From contig JACUUF010000001.1 of the NCBI GenBank assembly GCA_014859465.1, forward strand, positions 62,001-126,000: a DNA stretch of 64,000 nucleotides, written 5' to 3'. The translations under genes were made by a program, and so were the position numbers. This DNA is from Methyloprofundus sp. GTDB taxonomy: Bacteria; Pseudomonadota; Gammaproteobacteria; Methylococcales; Methylomonadaceae. Under the pieces are notes generated by a model. It was not told the DNA's origin. It did no database searches and saw only the letters and a list, made by a program, of their open reading frames with translations. Shown piece after piece: positions 43,335 to 51,278 of this stretch. How positions within the stretch are numbered: position 1 is the stretch's first letter; each line of letters begins with the position of its first letter.

Positions 43335-43556
43335 CCCTAAAGGACAAACTTTACTTTGGGTTGTCTTTTTTCAGTCAAAAGGGACAAGCTTTATTGTTTT
43401 TTCCAATATTAACAGGGGCTTAAGATTTAGCAACAAATAATAATGCAATAGAATGTAAATTCTATTGCGTTAAGTTGATTGTAATATTATGATATATGCA
43501 AAGGTTGTGAAAAAACAATAAAGTTTGTCCTTTTAAAGTAAAGCTTGTCCCTTAGG
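43335..43556. mobile_element. MITE-like element with inverted, repeated ends
   Basis: Four copies of a GGGACAA(A/G)CTTTA-like motif, two at each end in opposite orientation: 43339-43357, 43377-43402, and on the minus strand 43510-43534 and 43535-43556. The outer pair shares ...ACTTT and the inner pair shares ...ATTGTTTTTT. The centre has a 9-bp hairpin, GCAATAGAA/TTCTATTGC at 43444-43468. There is no coding sequence. Multiple transposase-site ends of this kind recall Tn7- or Mu-like transposons, but a regulatory or replication origin function is possible. Confidence 0.55.
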
Positions 43557-43622
43557 ATTAAAAAAAAGACAACAATGCCTGCCCATTGTTAATCAATGGT
43601 TAAGGTTATCACCGGAGATTGT

Positions 43623-43877
43623 ATGTTGAATTTTGCTAGATTATTAAATCGGTTATTTCGTTTTTTGAAGGTTTTCATCTGGAAGACTATCGGGTTGTTT
43701 TCTGCTCTACTGGGTGTATGGTTTCTGGTAGAAGCTTTATTTAATAAGCCTATTTTTTACGAAGTGCAAGCATATCTTTCACTTGCAATTATTTTTTGGT
43801 CATTGATCCTCACTTACGATGCTTATAAAAATACAAAGTTTTTTATAGCCTTGATGGGTTTGGAAGAAAATAAGTAG
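43623..43877 (+). CDS. Small two-segment membrane protein, possible toxin partner
   Basis: An 84-residue protein with two transmembrane segments (TIGLFSALLGVWFLVEALF and AYLSLAIIFWSLILTYDAY) and basic N-terminus. GGAG precedes the ATG at 43623. It lies 5 bases before a Panacea-domain gene. Panacea antitoxins neutralise varied toxins encoded next to them, so this could be the toxin; a simple membrane protein is the alternative. Confidence 0.6.
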   Translation: MLNFARLLNRLFRFLKVFIWKTIGLFSALLGVWFLVEALFNKPIFYEVQAYLSLAIIFWSLILTYDAYKNTKFFIALMGLEENK

Positions 43878-43882
43878 CAAAT

Positions 43883-44332
43883 ATGAGCTCTTCACTTGCT
43901 GTCTCAAATGAATTTATCAAGCTAGCTCGACAGGAAGATAATGTAGATCTAACCGGCAGAAAGCTTCAAAAGCTTGTTTATATTTCTCATGGATTTAATC
44001 TGGCTGTATATGGCAAGCCTCTTTTAAATAGAGAGGATATTTATGCGTGGGAATACGGACCTGTTGTCAAGGTGCTACACAATCGCTTACGTTCTTATAG
44101 TCAGTGCAAAATAAATGAACTTCTGCTAGCACCTGATCAAGCTGACTCTAAAGAGATGGATTTAATTAAGGCGGTATGGGATGGCTATGGGCATCACAGC
44201 CCGATTACACTTTCGAGCATAAATCATGAGATTAACAAACCCTGGCTACTGACATGGCGTGACACTCCATTTGGCATTATTTCCAATCATTTAATTCAAG
44301 CTCATTACAGGAATATCCTTAAGGCTGCATAA
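43883..44332 (+). CDS. Panacea-domain (DUF4065/GepA-like) protein
   Basis: A 149-residue protein matching the Panacea domain: N-terminal LTGRKLQKLVYISHGFNLAV, then AWEYGPVVKVLHNRLRSY, and a late helix SPITLSSINHEINKPWLLT. This domain acts as an antitoxin in many two-gene systems and as an adaptor to proteases (SocA) in others. Its neighbours are a small membrane protein 5 bases upstream and an 83-residue helical protein 3 bases downstream. Confidence 0.87.
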   Translation: MSSSLAVSNEFIKLARQEDNVDLTGRKLQKLVYISHGFNLAVYGKPLLNREDIYAWEYGPVVKVLHNRLRSYSQCKINELLLAPDQADSKEMDLIKAVWDGYGHHSPITLSSINHEINKPWLLTWRDTPFGIISNHLIQAHYRNILKAA

Positions 44333-44335
44333 GTT

Positions 44336-44587
44336 ATGAATGTAAAAGATCAAGCAGTAAAAATACAAGAGACTTTTAATCTAGGCCCGGAGTCAATACC
44401 CGTCATTGAAGAAATGATAAAAAATGGCAGTGACAAAGATGACTCTATCGAAATTAGAAATCTGGCCATGCTGGTTAAAAAGCTTGTTCATTCCATGAAA
44501 AAGCAACCTGGTCATAACGAAAGATTGGCAAAAGAGGCTATGGACTACCTAGATAGTAAAAATTTAATTGGGAGCCCGTTAAGATGA
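44336..44587 (+). CDS. Small helical protein downstream of the Panacea gene
   Basis: An 83-residue helical protein (IPVIEEMIKNGSDKDDSIEI; LAMLVKKLVHSMKKQ). It starts 3 bases after the Panacea gene and overlaps the next gene by ATGA, so the cluster is translationally coupled. Unknown role. Confidence 0.65.
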   Translation: MNVKDQAVKIQETFNLGPESIPVIEEMIKNGSDKDDSIEIRNLAMLVKKLVHSMKKQPGHNERLAKEAMDYLDSKNLIGSPLR

Positions 44588-44943
44588 GTCGATATGCCAA
44601 AATGACCTCGCTTCTCAAGTCTTTCTTATCAAAGAGACCTGGTAAGAGAATAACGAATGGAATATCCGTGACTTCGGTCAAATGCCCTCGTTGTTCAAGT
44701 AGAAGTTTTCTCGTGCGTGAAGTTTGTGAGGAGATTGGAGAAACTGTCGTTAATAATGGCATTGTTTCGGATACGAACGAATCTTATGAAGGGAGTTTGG
44801 TTTCTGTTATTTGTGAATGTAATTCATGCGAACATGCCTGGACTCCAAGACATAAAGAAACAAACAAAAAAGCCATTATGATTGATGATTTCTCGGAATA
44901 TTTTTCAGCTCAAGAGGTTGAAGAATTGAGAGGTGAGCTTTAA
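44584..44943 (+). CDS. Zinc-ribbon protein
   Basis: A 119-residue protein with CPRCSSRSF and CECNSCEHAW, a four-cysteine zinc ribbon spanning residues about 30-85. Such ribbons bind nucleic acid or proteins. Last gene of the 43623-44943 cluster. Confidence 0.7.
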   Translation: MSRYAKMTSLLKSFLSKRPGKRITNGISVTSVKCPRCSSRSFLVREVCEEIGETVVNNGIVSDTNESYEGSLVSVICECNSCEHAWTPRHKETNKKAIMIDDFSEYFSAQEVEELRGEL

Positions 44944-44951
44944 TTAACATA

Positions 44952-44989
44952 AGAAACAGGTTGTTATTTTTTAATAGCAATCTGTTTCT
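44952..44989. terminator. Long hairpin, likely terminator
   Basis: A 17-bp stem with two mismatches (AGAAACAGGTTGTTATT and AATAGCAATCTGTTTCT) around TTTT. It lies just after the zinc-ribbon gene. The following T content is modest, so it is not a perfect intrinsic terminator. Confidence 0.5.
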
Positions 44990-45337
44990 CTAATTTTACT
45001 ATCTCACTGAAGGTAAGAAAGACTTGTCATCTAGCCCTGCTCTGAATGGTTGCTATCACCCTCTCCTATTAAGGTCTAAATCGCCGGGAATCCTTATCAA
45101 AATTAGCATCCCTGCCACGCTCATCACTATGCCAAAGCCTGTACGTCTACCAGTTAACCTAATGCTTACAAACTTAAGTTAGGCTCTATATCAGAGATAT
45201 TTAGATCAACCAAGATATAGTTGTTCGAATCAATTCGTGATTTAACAGCGTTCTCTGAGAGAATGATTGGAATTTTACAATAGTGATAATGACTTTATAA
45301 ACAGTAAAATGCAAGAAAAAGTCAAATAATTTACTTT
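44990..45337. other. Intergenic region, possible gene debris
   Basis: No gene I can support. A minus-strand open stretch of about 40 codons lies at roughly 45067-45190 and encodes a hydrophobic segment (FGIVMSVAGMLILI), but it has no start or ribosome binding site. Confidence 0.4.
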
Positions 45338-45688
45338 TTATCGACTTTGCATATTCCGCTCAAATCCCGAATCCAGTGCCTTTTTGTACCCTAAAGAGGC
45401 GATAGCTTTAGTTTTCTGCTCAGGACCACTGGTATAATTTGACAACCGCTTCCCTCGCTCCATCCTCTCTTCCTTGGTGAACATTTCATCAACAAGGTTC
45501 TTAGATTTTACTTGTGTCACGCTAAATTTTTCAGCTGCCTTTTTATAGACAGTTGATAAAGACATTCTCGACTCAGTATAAGCCCAAAATAAATAGTTCT
45601 CCAGCGTTCCATAAGGAAATGGGTTTCTATTGTCTTTTTTTCGAACCGACTTCTGTCTCAGTTCTGATTGAAGTTCCTTCTCCAGCAT
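45338..45688 (-). CDS. Small basic hypothetical protein
   Basis: A 116-residue basic protein (KSVRKKDNRNPFPYGTLENY). AAGGGG precedes the ATG. It follows the gene at 45704 in the same direction by 15 bases. The pair near a recombinase resembles mobilisation or maintenance genes, but no family was recognised. Confidence 0.6.
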   Translation of the reverse strand: MLEKELQSELRQKSVRKKDNRNPFPYGTLENYLFWAYTESRMSLSTVYKKAAEKFSVTQVKSKNLVDEMFTKEERMERGKRLSNYTSGPEQKTKAIASLGYKKALDSGFERNMQSR

Positions 45689-45703
45689 GCAATCCCCTTT
45701 ACA

Positions 45704-45928
45704 CTATTTAGCTAAATGCTCGCGCACATCACCCTCATTCGGGAATTTCTTTCCGGACTCAACAGAACACTCTTTTACAACCAATTCTAAAGCGTTGAGT
45801 GCAAGATCGAATAATACACCCTCCACTTCCTTTTTTGAGCCTTTTAGTTGCAATGAAGCGCAAAGCGTATCAAACATCACTGCCTGCTCACCTTGTAATT
45901 CTGCAGATACTCTTTTTACATTTTCCAT
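45704..45928 (-). CDS. Small hypothetical protein
   Basis: A 74-residue mostly helical protein (EVEGVLFDLALNALELVVKE). AAGGAAT precedes the ATG. First gene of a two-gene minus-strand operon. Unknown. Confidence 0.6.
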   Translation of the reverse strand: MENVKRVSAELQGEQAVMFDTLCASLQLKGSKKEVEGVLFDLALNALELVVKECSVESGKKFPNEGDVREHLAK

Positions 45929-46276
45929 GTCTTTATTCCTTTTTTATAAAAATACTGGGATTGACACTGAAAGCACTTTAAAACTTGACAGCTTATAAAG
46001 TCAGCGCATTTTTAATGATTATGCACAAATTTAATCAAAATTGCAACAGAGATAATAATTTATACATCGATCTGTCAAATATTTTAATAACTAGTGAAAA
46101 TCAATGCAAGTACTTACTTTTAGGATTTACGCCCTTCAAGAAAGGTTATAGAATATTTTCAGGGTTATTTTTTATGATAATAATATAACTGTAGAGCTTG
46201 CTTATCCCATTTTTGAGGATCAAAGCCTTAAATAATAAAAAGCTAGAATCTCCAATTTTCTTATGATAATATCTAT
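45929..46276. other. AT-rich intergenic region before the recombinase
   Basis: No convincing gene. It separates the divergent small operon and the recombinase and is where an attachment site or promoters would be expected. A TTGACA at 45985 on the + strand has no matching -10. Confidence 0.4.
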
Positions 46277-46282
46277 TATAAT
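46277..46282 (+). promoter_or_regulatory. -10 box of the recombinase gene
   Basis: TATAAT 24 bases before the GTG at 46306. Confidence 0.4.
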
Positions 46283-46305
46283 AAAGTAATAAAGGAATTG
46301 CCGCC

Positions 46306-47250
46306 GTGAGCGATAAGAAAATTGATCAGTTCTATATGAATCACCCTGAAAATGCGGAAAAATCCAGATTGAAAGACTACTTTAATTGGTTAGAATTTGG
46401 CAATCCTGCGGCACCTTACTCAAAACACACAATTAAGGCCTATAAAGGCGAAATATTACTGTTTTTAGGATATTGCTTTGATAATGGCGTGGAAACTCTA
46501 AATGAGATAGGAAACCCTTTAATTCGACAGTATTTAGCAAGCTATGCAAAAAAAAGTGTAAAACCTTCCACAATCTCTCATAAAGTGTCTTGCATTGACT
46601 CTTATTTTGAATGGCTGTATTTAGAAGATTTTCTACCTATAAATCCAATAACCAAGTATAAGCAAACAATTAGACGGGGTGGACGTGGCGGCCGTAAAGA
46701 AATAACCATTCCTACCTTTTTATATCCAAATGAAGTTCAATCATTGTTTTTATACTTAAACAAGTATAGTTCGCCAAAAGCTATTAAAAATAGAGCTATT
46801 ATTGGTTTACTGCTAGATACAGGGCTTAGAGCGAGTGAAATGTGTAAAATTACTGTTCAGGATGCTAAAAACCTTATTCAGACAGGTCATATTAAAATCA
46901 TGGGTAAAGGCGGTAAAGAACGTGTAATTCATGCTCGTGGACAGTATTTTGATGTTCTTCAAGATTACTTGGATATTCTTGATCCGGCTGTTAAAACCAA
47001 ACATCCTCTCTTTGTAACTACAATGGGCAATCCAATCAAGCAGGAAAATCTATTTTCACTTATTAGCAGATTGTTGAATAAATTGGGGATACAGAAAGGT
47101 CAAACTGGTCCACATTTGCTAAGACATACAGCAGCTACCATGATGCTTCAAGAGGGTCGGAATATCAAAGATGTTCAGCAGTCGCTTGGGCATAGTTCGA
47201 TTCAAACGACGAGTTTGTATACGCACTACTTATCGGCGGAGAAGGAATAG
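46306..47250 (+). CDS. Tyrosine recombinase (XerC/D-like integrase)
   Basis: A 314-residue site-specific DNA recombinase. Residues about 15-120 form a SAM-like core-binding domain. The catalytic domain shows R175 in GLRASEM, a lysine in GKGGKERVI, H270 and R273 in HLLRH, H296 in LGHSS and Y305 in TTSLYTHY. All residues needed for catalysis are present. The length fits Xer or plasmid-resolvase relatives rather than long phage integrases. GTG start after AAAGGA. It may mobilise the element or resolve multimers. Confidence 0.93.
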   Translation: MSDKKIDQFYMNHPENAEKSRLKDYFNWLEFGNPAAPYSKHTIKAYKGEILLFLGYCFDNGVETLNEIGNPLIRQYLASYAKKSVKPSTISHKVSCIDSYFEWLYLEDFLPINPITKYKQTIRRGGRGGRKEITIPTFLYPNEVQSLFLYLNKYSSPKAIKNRAIIGLLLDTGLRASEMCKITVQDAKNLIQTGHIKIMGKGGKERVIHARGQYFDVLQDYLDILDPAVKTKHPLFVTTMGNPIKQENLFSLISRLLNKLGIQKGQTGPHLLRHTAATMMLQEGRNIKDVQQSLGHSSIQTTSLYTHYLSAEKE

Positions 47251-47286
47251 TTTAGGATCAACTAAGGACTTCCTTGTTATTTGCTT

Positions 47287-48312
47287 TCACGGTTGAAATT
47301 CGCTTGATGAGTCCTGGGTGGCTTCATCAAATATTGATAAAACAGGCTCGTAGTTTTTTAAGCAAAATACTTCAAAGGCCGTCTTATCTACCTCTATTGG
47401 CCACACCCCTGTTTTTAAACTTGGAATCCCTCCGTTGACTTGATAGTCTGCAAGTGTCTCTATATATTCTTTGCGAAAATCATTTGAAATGACAATAGGT
47501 GGTAAGCCAGACTTAAGTAATGGAATATTAGATACCAGTCTTGCAAGTCGACCATTTCCATCCCAGAAAGGGTGGATACTTGCAAATCCAAGATGAAGCT
47601 TTGCATATGCTTTTGGGGCTGATTCCATTGATATGTTAGACATCTGATTTAGTGTGTCTATAAACTCATTCATAAGTGCGTCAACATGGGCTGGATGACT
47701 ATATTCAACAAAAACAGAAGTTAATACGCCTTCTTTTTTAACTTTTGCTCGGGTACCGTTTAGCTCAATCTTCCAATCTCCCATTGGCTTATATATATCA
47801 ATTACATGCTGTGCTTGCACCGCCTTATGCATATCAAACAACCAGTCTTTTGTTACAGGCAGGCCAGATTCAATTAAGTCATAAAGCATATCAAGTGCGC
47901 GCTTATGGCCGACAACTTCCTGGTGCTCGGCTAGAGTTTTTCCGCTAATGGTTAATCCATACTGAAGAACATCATATGTATCATTTAGACTGAAGGTATT
48001 GCCTTCAATTGCAGTTGAGTGATATGTCCAAAGATCACGAAGCTGCTCTAAAACATAATCGCGCTTATGTGGCTCAATATTGTCCAAGAATAACATTGTT
48101 ACGTCCTGATGTTTATTAATAAATGCATAGCAGGAATAGCGTTTATTGCCTGATTTTCTTATCACGCCACTTTTGATCCAGTCATTTAGTAACCGGTTTA
48201 GTTTTTTTGGGTGAATACTAAGGCCAAGACCGTTTAGTGCTTCTTTTGCATTAAACTCCTGATACTTAAATTGTGATTGAAGCATTAGTCGAATTCGTTT
48301 CTGATCAGTCAT
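47287..48312 (-). CDS. Fic-domain protein with N-terminal autoinhibition motif
   Basis: A 341-residue protein. The Fic motif HPFWDGNGRLARL lies at residues 247-259, with catalytic H247. The inhibitory helix motif STAIEGN is at 99-105 (E103), before the Fic core. This marks a class II Fic protein, which transfers AMP to protein targets when the glutamate is displaced. Residues 10-60 resemble a winged helix. The gene is convergent with the recombinase. It has no C-tail. Confidence 0.9.
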   Translation of the reverse strand: MTDQKRIRLMLQSQFKYQEFNAKEALNGLGLSIHPKKLNRLLNDWIKSGVIRKSGNKRYSCYAFINKHQDVTMLFLDNIEPHKRDYVLEQLRDLWTYHSTAIEGNTFSLNDTYDVLQYGLTISGKTLAEHQEVVGHKRALDMLYDLIESGLPVTKDWLFDMHKAVQAQHVIDIYKPMGDWKIELNGTRAKVKKEGVLTSVFVEYSHPAHVDALMNEFIDTLNQMSNISMESAPKAYAKLHLGFASIHPFWDGNGRLARLVSNIPLLKSGLPPIVISNDFRKEYIETLADYQVNGGIPSLKTGVWPIEVDKTAFEVFCLKNYEPVLSIFDEATQDSSSEFQP

Positions 48313-48377
48313 AAAGACAAAAAATCCTATTTCTGTCCTTATGACTATAGCAGATTAAAAAAAGTAGTCAAGCTGAC

Positions 48378-49130
48378 TTAAGGCTGTGAAGTAGAATGTG
48401 ACAATGGTGACGAGCTAACTTCAGCCTTAAGCTCTCCACGATAATAATCAATTTTCTGACTTTCCAGTTCTTTGCGTTTATCGCTTATCATCGGTGAAAT
48501 ATTTTCATTGTACTGATGAAAGAATCGGTTCGAAAAATCAGATATATCTTCTGATAATGCTGTAATTAAATCATCCTCTACTGCGCTATCAGGATCAAAG
48601 CCTAGTTTCTTAACAAGGGCATGACGAACACTACTCTTTAGCTCTTTCAGTAAGTTTTCCGAATGTAAAAAAAGTGTTTCAGAAAGCTCTATTGACCCAT
48701 TTTCAGGGCTGATATTTTTTTTAATAGCCAGCTCAAGATCCATAATGCAAAGCTCAATCTCAACGTCGCTATTTTCGGTGTAGACACAGGCAAAATATTC
48801 AATGTATTCTTTTATTACATCTTTATAGCAATAATCGTGAGATCTAAGTAGAGATGTTATAAGGTCAGGCTTGTTATCTAATTCATTATCGTGAAAGTAG
48901 ATAAGTTCTTCGTCATGATTATTTTCAGAAGAACGAAGCGCTGTTGCAAAATCCAAATGAAGTAATTCAAGAGAGGCTTCAATTTGATTAAGTTGATATT
49001 TTCTTACCCCTGTGTTGTTCCAACCTTTCCAATGATTGACGTACTTATCATTAATAAATGCCGGCACCTCTCTTGAGGCGGCCAGTATTAATTTGACCTG
49101 AGGAGACAGCTCATCTTTAGGATTGTTCAT
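48378..49130 (-). CDS. Acidic hypothetical protein with C-tail
   Basis: A 250-residue acidic, mainly helical protein. The C-tail DYYRGELKAEV starts at Y230 and is followed by a serine-rich end. It overlaps the upstream gene by ATGA, so the two are translated together. Unknown function. Confidence 0.78.
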   Translation of the reverse strand: MNNPKDELSPQVKLILAASREVPAFINDKYVNHWKGWNNTGVRKYQLNQIEASLELLHLDFATALRSSENNHDEELIYFHDNELDNKPDLITSLLRSHDYCYKDVIKEYIEYFACVYTENSDVEIELCIMDLELAIKKNISPENGSIELSETLFLHSENLLKELKSSVRHALVKKLGFDPDSAVEDDLITALSEDISDFSNRFFHQYNENISPMISDKRKELESQKIDYYRGELKAEVSSSPLSHSTSQP

Positions 49131-49582
49131 TTCGCACCTGCCTTTAAAGATGGATTTCCTTTAATCTCTTCACTTAGTGATTTTCTATAGTCAGAAACAT
49201 GTCTGTTTTCCAACCTAATCAAACCCCTTTCAAGAACCTCATAAGCCTCTTCAAGCTCATGTTTAGCAAAATCAGCTATCAAGCATTCATAAAGATTCAT
49301 CTCAGCGTCCGGGTCATCATTAACCGTCTGGAAAAACTCGCTGTTGTGTATGATTGCATAATATGTCTTTTCCCCGTCAAGCGTGTACTCTTGAAAGTAG
49401 CCAAGACTGTGTTCCATGTCATCTTCATCGACGGAAACTAATTCACCATAAAGCACATCATTAACCCCCTCAGGAACGAAATCATAAAGATCAAGCGCTG
49501 TACCGTCAGCGCTTTCTTCAGGATCTTTTCTGGCAATTAAAATGCCTTCATTCATCAGGGTAACAATATTTTCTCTTATCAT
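49127..49582 (-). CDS. Acidic hypothetical protein with C-tail
   Basis: A 151-residue acidic protein, beta-rich N-terminus (GELVSVDEDDMEHSLGYFQE) and a helix leading into the C-tail SDYRKSLSEEI (Y132). Middle gene of the 50159-48378 operon. Unknown function. Confidence 0.76.
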   Translation of the reverse strand: MIRENIVTLMNEGILIARKDPEESADGTALDLYDFVPEGVNDVLYGELVSVDEDDMEHSLGYFQEYTLDGEKTYYAIIHNSEFFQTVNDDPDAEMNLYECLIADFAKHELEEAYEVLERGLIRLENRHVSDYRKSLSEEIKGNPSLKAGAK

Positions 49583-49601
49583 TAAGATTGCCTCTTGGTG
49601 A

Positions 49602-50159
49602 CTAAGATAGCTTCATGCTTGAGTCATAATCATCAAGATTGACTTGAACTTCTTCTACATTATTAACCTGAAAGAAGCCGGTTTCTTTTGCGTTACCATT
49701 TTGTCTTTCAAGTTCTAAAACAATAGCCTTGCGAAGTGCGTCTTGATCGATCCAGTTTAATCCGATCTCAGCTACCTCGCCTACTTCATCATAAAGAGAG
49801 TCATGAAGGCTATCAATAAGGTCTTCAGTCAAGCCTTCATGGACAAGATCCTTAATTAAGACATGGCTAATCTCACCTTTAAATATTGTGTACTCACCGG
49901 TTTGACCATCTGATAATAACTCTTCCGCAATATCACAAATTGAAATACCCATATTCCATCGATCATTATTCGCGCTGTAGATAACTTCAGGTGTTAAATT
50001 GTCTGCCTTGTTCTGCCTGTTAGATACAGATTCAAGCTCAATGATTTTATCTCTTAAGCGCTTTAATGGTTCTTCCAAATGAATCCTTAAAACTTCACCT
50101 TCGGTAGTATCTGAAAGAACCAGTTTTAAAATATCAATTTGCTCTTGAGTTATGGCCAT
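49602..50159 (-). CDS. Hypothetical acidic protein, tail absent or very degenerate
   Basis: A 185-residue acidic protein. It ends LDDYDSSMKLS, which resembles only the start of the C-tail. First gene of a three-gene operon whose other members carry the tail. An extended -10 lies at 50188. Confidence 0.68.
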   Translation of the reverse strand: MAITQEQIDILKLVLSDTTEGEVLRIHLEEPLKRLRDKIIELESVSNRQNKADNLTPEVIYSANNDRWNMGISICDIAEELLSDGQTGEYTIFKGEISHVLIKDLVHEGLTEDLIDSLHDSLYDEVGEVAEIGLNWIDQDALRKAIVLELERQNGNAKETGFFQVNNVEEVQVNLDDYDSSMKLS

Positions 50160-50187
50160 TACTGTTATTCCTTAAATTATTTAATAT

Positions 50188-50196
50188 ATTATAACA
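50188..50196 (-). promoter_or_regulatory. Extended -10 promoter
   Basis: Minus-strand TGTTATAAT, about 29 bases before the ATG at 50159. Confidence 0.55.
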
Positions 50197-50232
50197 TCCC
50201 CTACCCTCTATCTATTTTGAATGGGCGCATAT

Positions 50233-51156
50233 TTAACCATTCAATTCATCAGAAATTGACGCCCTATAATCCAATAGATGGACTGTTTCAAATATCTTGT
50301 GTATCTCACCCAGCAGTGAATAAACTGTCATAACTTCACTATCTGAGTAACTTAAATTAAGAAGCTCCCGGATAAGTCGATCTGCATTAGCCTTACCCCA
50401 TTTTGATTCTAGGAAAGCCTTCGTGAAGCCCAGCTTCTTAATGGCCGGCTTCATTTCCTCAGTCCCGATCCTATAGACTTCAAGTGAGGGTTGATACATA
50501 AACTTAAGGCTTTCATAAGAAATGGTTGCGCAAAACGCCTGCATACCCTCTGTTTGATTCTCAATATACTTAATGGCCATGCAATTGCTCGTTAAAGCCG
50601 TCTCAATCATTTCTTTATCTGGATCTTTGACATAAGCAAGAGCTAAACCATTATTCCTAAGTGCGTTAAGGACTTGATCTCTGCTTGGACTTTCAACATC
50701 TTCAAGTAACTGCCCATTACATGCTAACGCAGCACTTGTGACTTCATTAGAGGGGTTTTTGTTTTTCAAAAACAGCGAACTGTCTTTATGAATAGCGACA
50801 ATCCAAAGTTTATCGGCAGGGTTTTCCAGCTTTGTAATTAATTCAGGTCTTAATGATATAGCTGTTAAAGCGATATCTTCTGTTGGGTTTGAGATTTTAA
50901 GTAGAATATCAGGCCTGTACTCAATAGCCGTCTTAAGGAAGGAGAAAGGGACTTCCTTCATTGAAAGTATTTTTCTGCAATATCCTTTATTGTCATATCT
51001 GCCTGTAATCTTGCTTAATATATCGACAAGCTTTTTAATATCCTGCCCAAGGTCAGAGATAGGTTTAGCTTGAATAAGTTCACGAACTTCATCATCTGCA
51101 AGCTCAAGACCCAGGATGGGCTTGCAAGGGAAATTTTGGCTTACATTAAGGCTCAT
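50233..51156 (-). CDS. NPS-type helical-repeat protein with C-tail, related to 10419
   Basis: A 307-residue protein. From about residue 75 to 220 a helical unit recurs with turns at SNPTEDIALTAI, ENPADKLWIVAI, KNPSNEVTSAAL, ESPSRDQVLNAL and KDPDKEMIETAL, about 22 residues apart. The pattern matches the shorter protein at 10419. The C-tail LDYRASISDEL starts at Y297 and is almost at the very end of the protein. Confidence 0.82.
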   Translation of the reverse strand: MSLNVSQNFPCKPILGLELADDEVRELIQAKPISDLGQDIKKLVDILSKITGRYDNKGYCRKILSMKEVPFSFLKTAIEYRPDILLKISNPTEDIALTAISLRPELITKLENPADKLWIVAIHKDSSLFLKNKNPSNEVTSAALACNGQLLEDVESPSRDQVLNALRNNGLALAYVKDPDKEMIETALTSNCMAIKYIENQTEGMQAFCATISYESLKFMYQPSLEVYRIGTEEMKPAIKKLGFTKAFLESKWGKANADRLIRELLNLSYSDSEVMTVYSLLGEIHKIFETVHLLDYRASISDELNG

Positions 51157-51278
51157 TTTGTCGCTAAATATTCCACGTCTTAACTTCGTACTTTTTCAAA
51201 TCACTCATTAGATCCACCGATAAATTATAAAAATTTAAGTTACTATTTTTCTACATTATTGATATTCGTCTTTATTAC

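Noticed and set aside
45067-45190. Minus-strand hydrophobic open stretch
   Set aside because: No start codon with a ribosome binding site; at most gene debris.
45985-46188. Plus-strand frame of 67 codons before the recombinase
   Set aside because: AT-rich composition, weak start and no resemblance to other coding sequence here.
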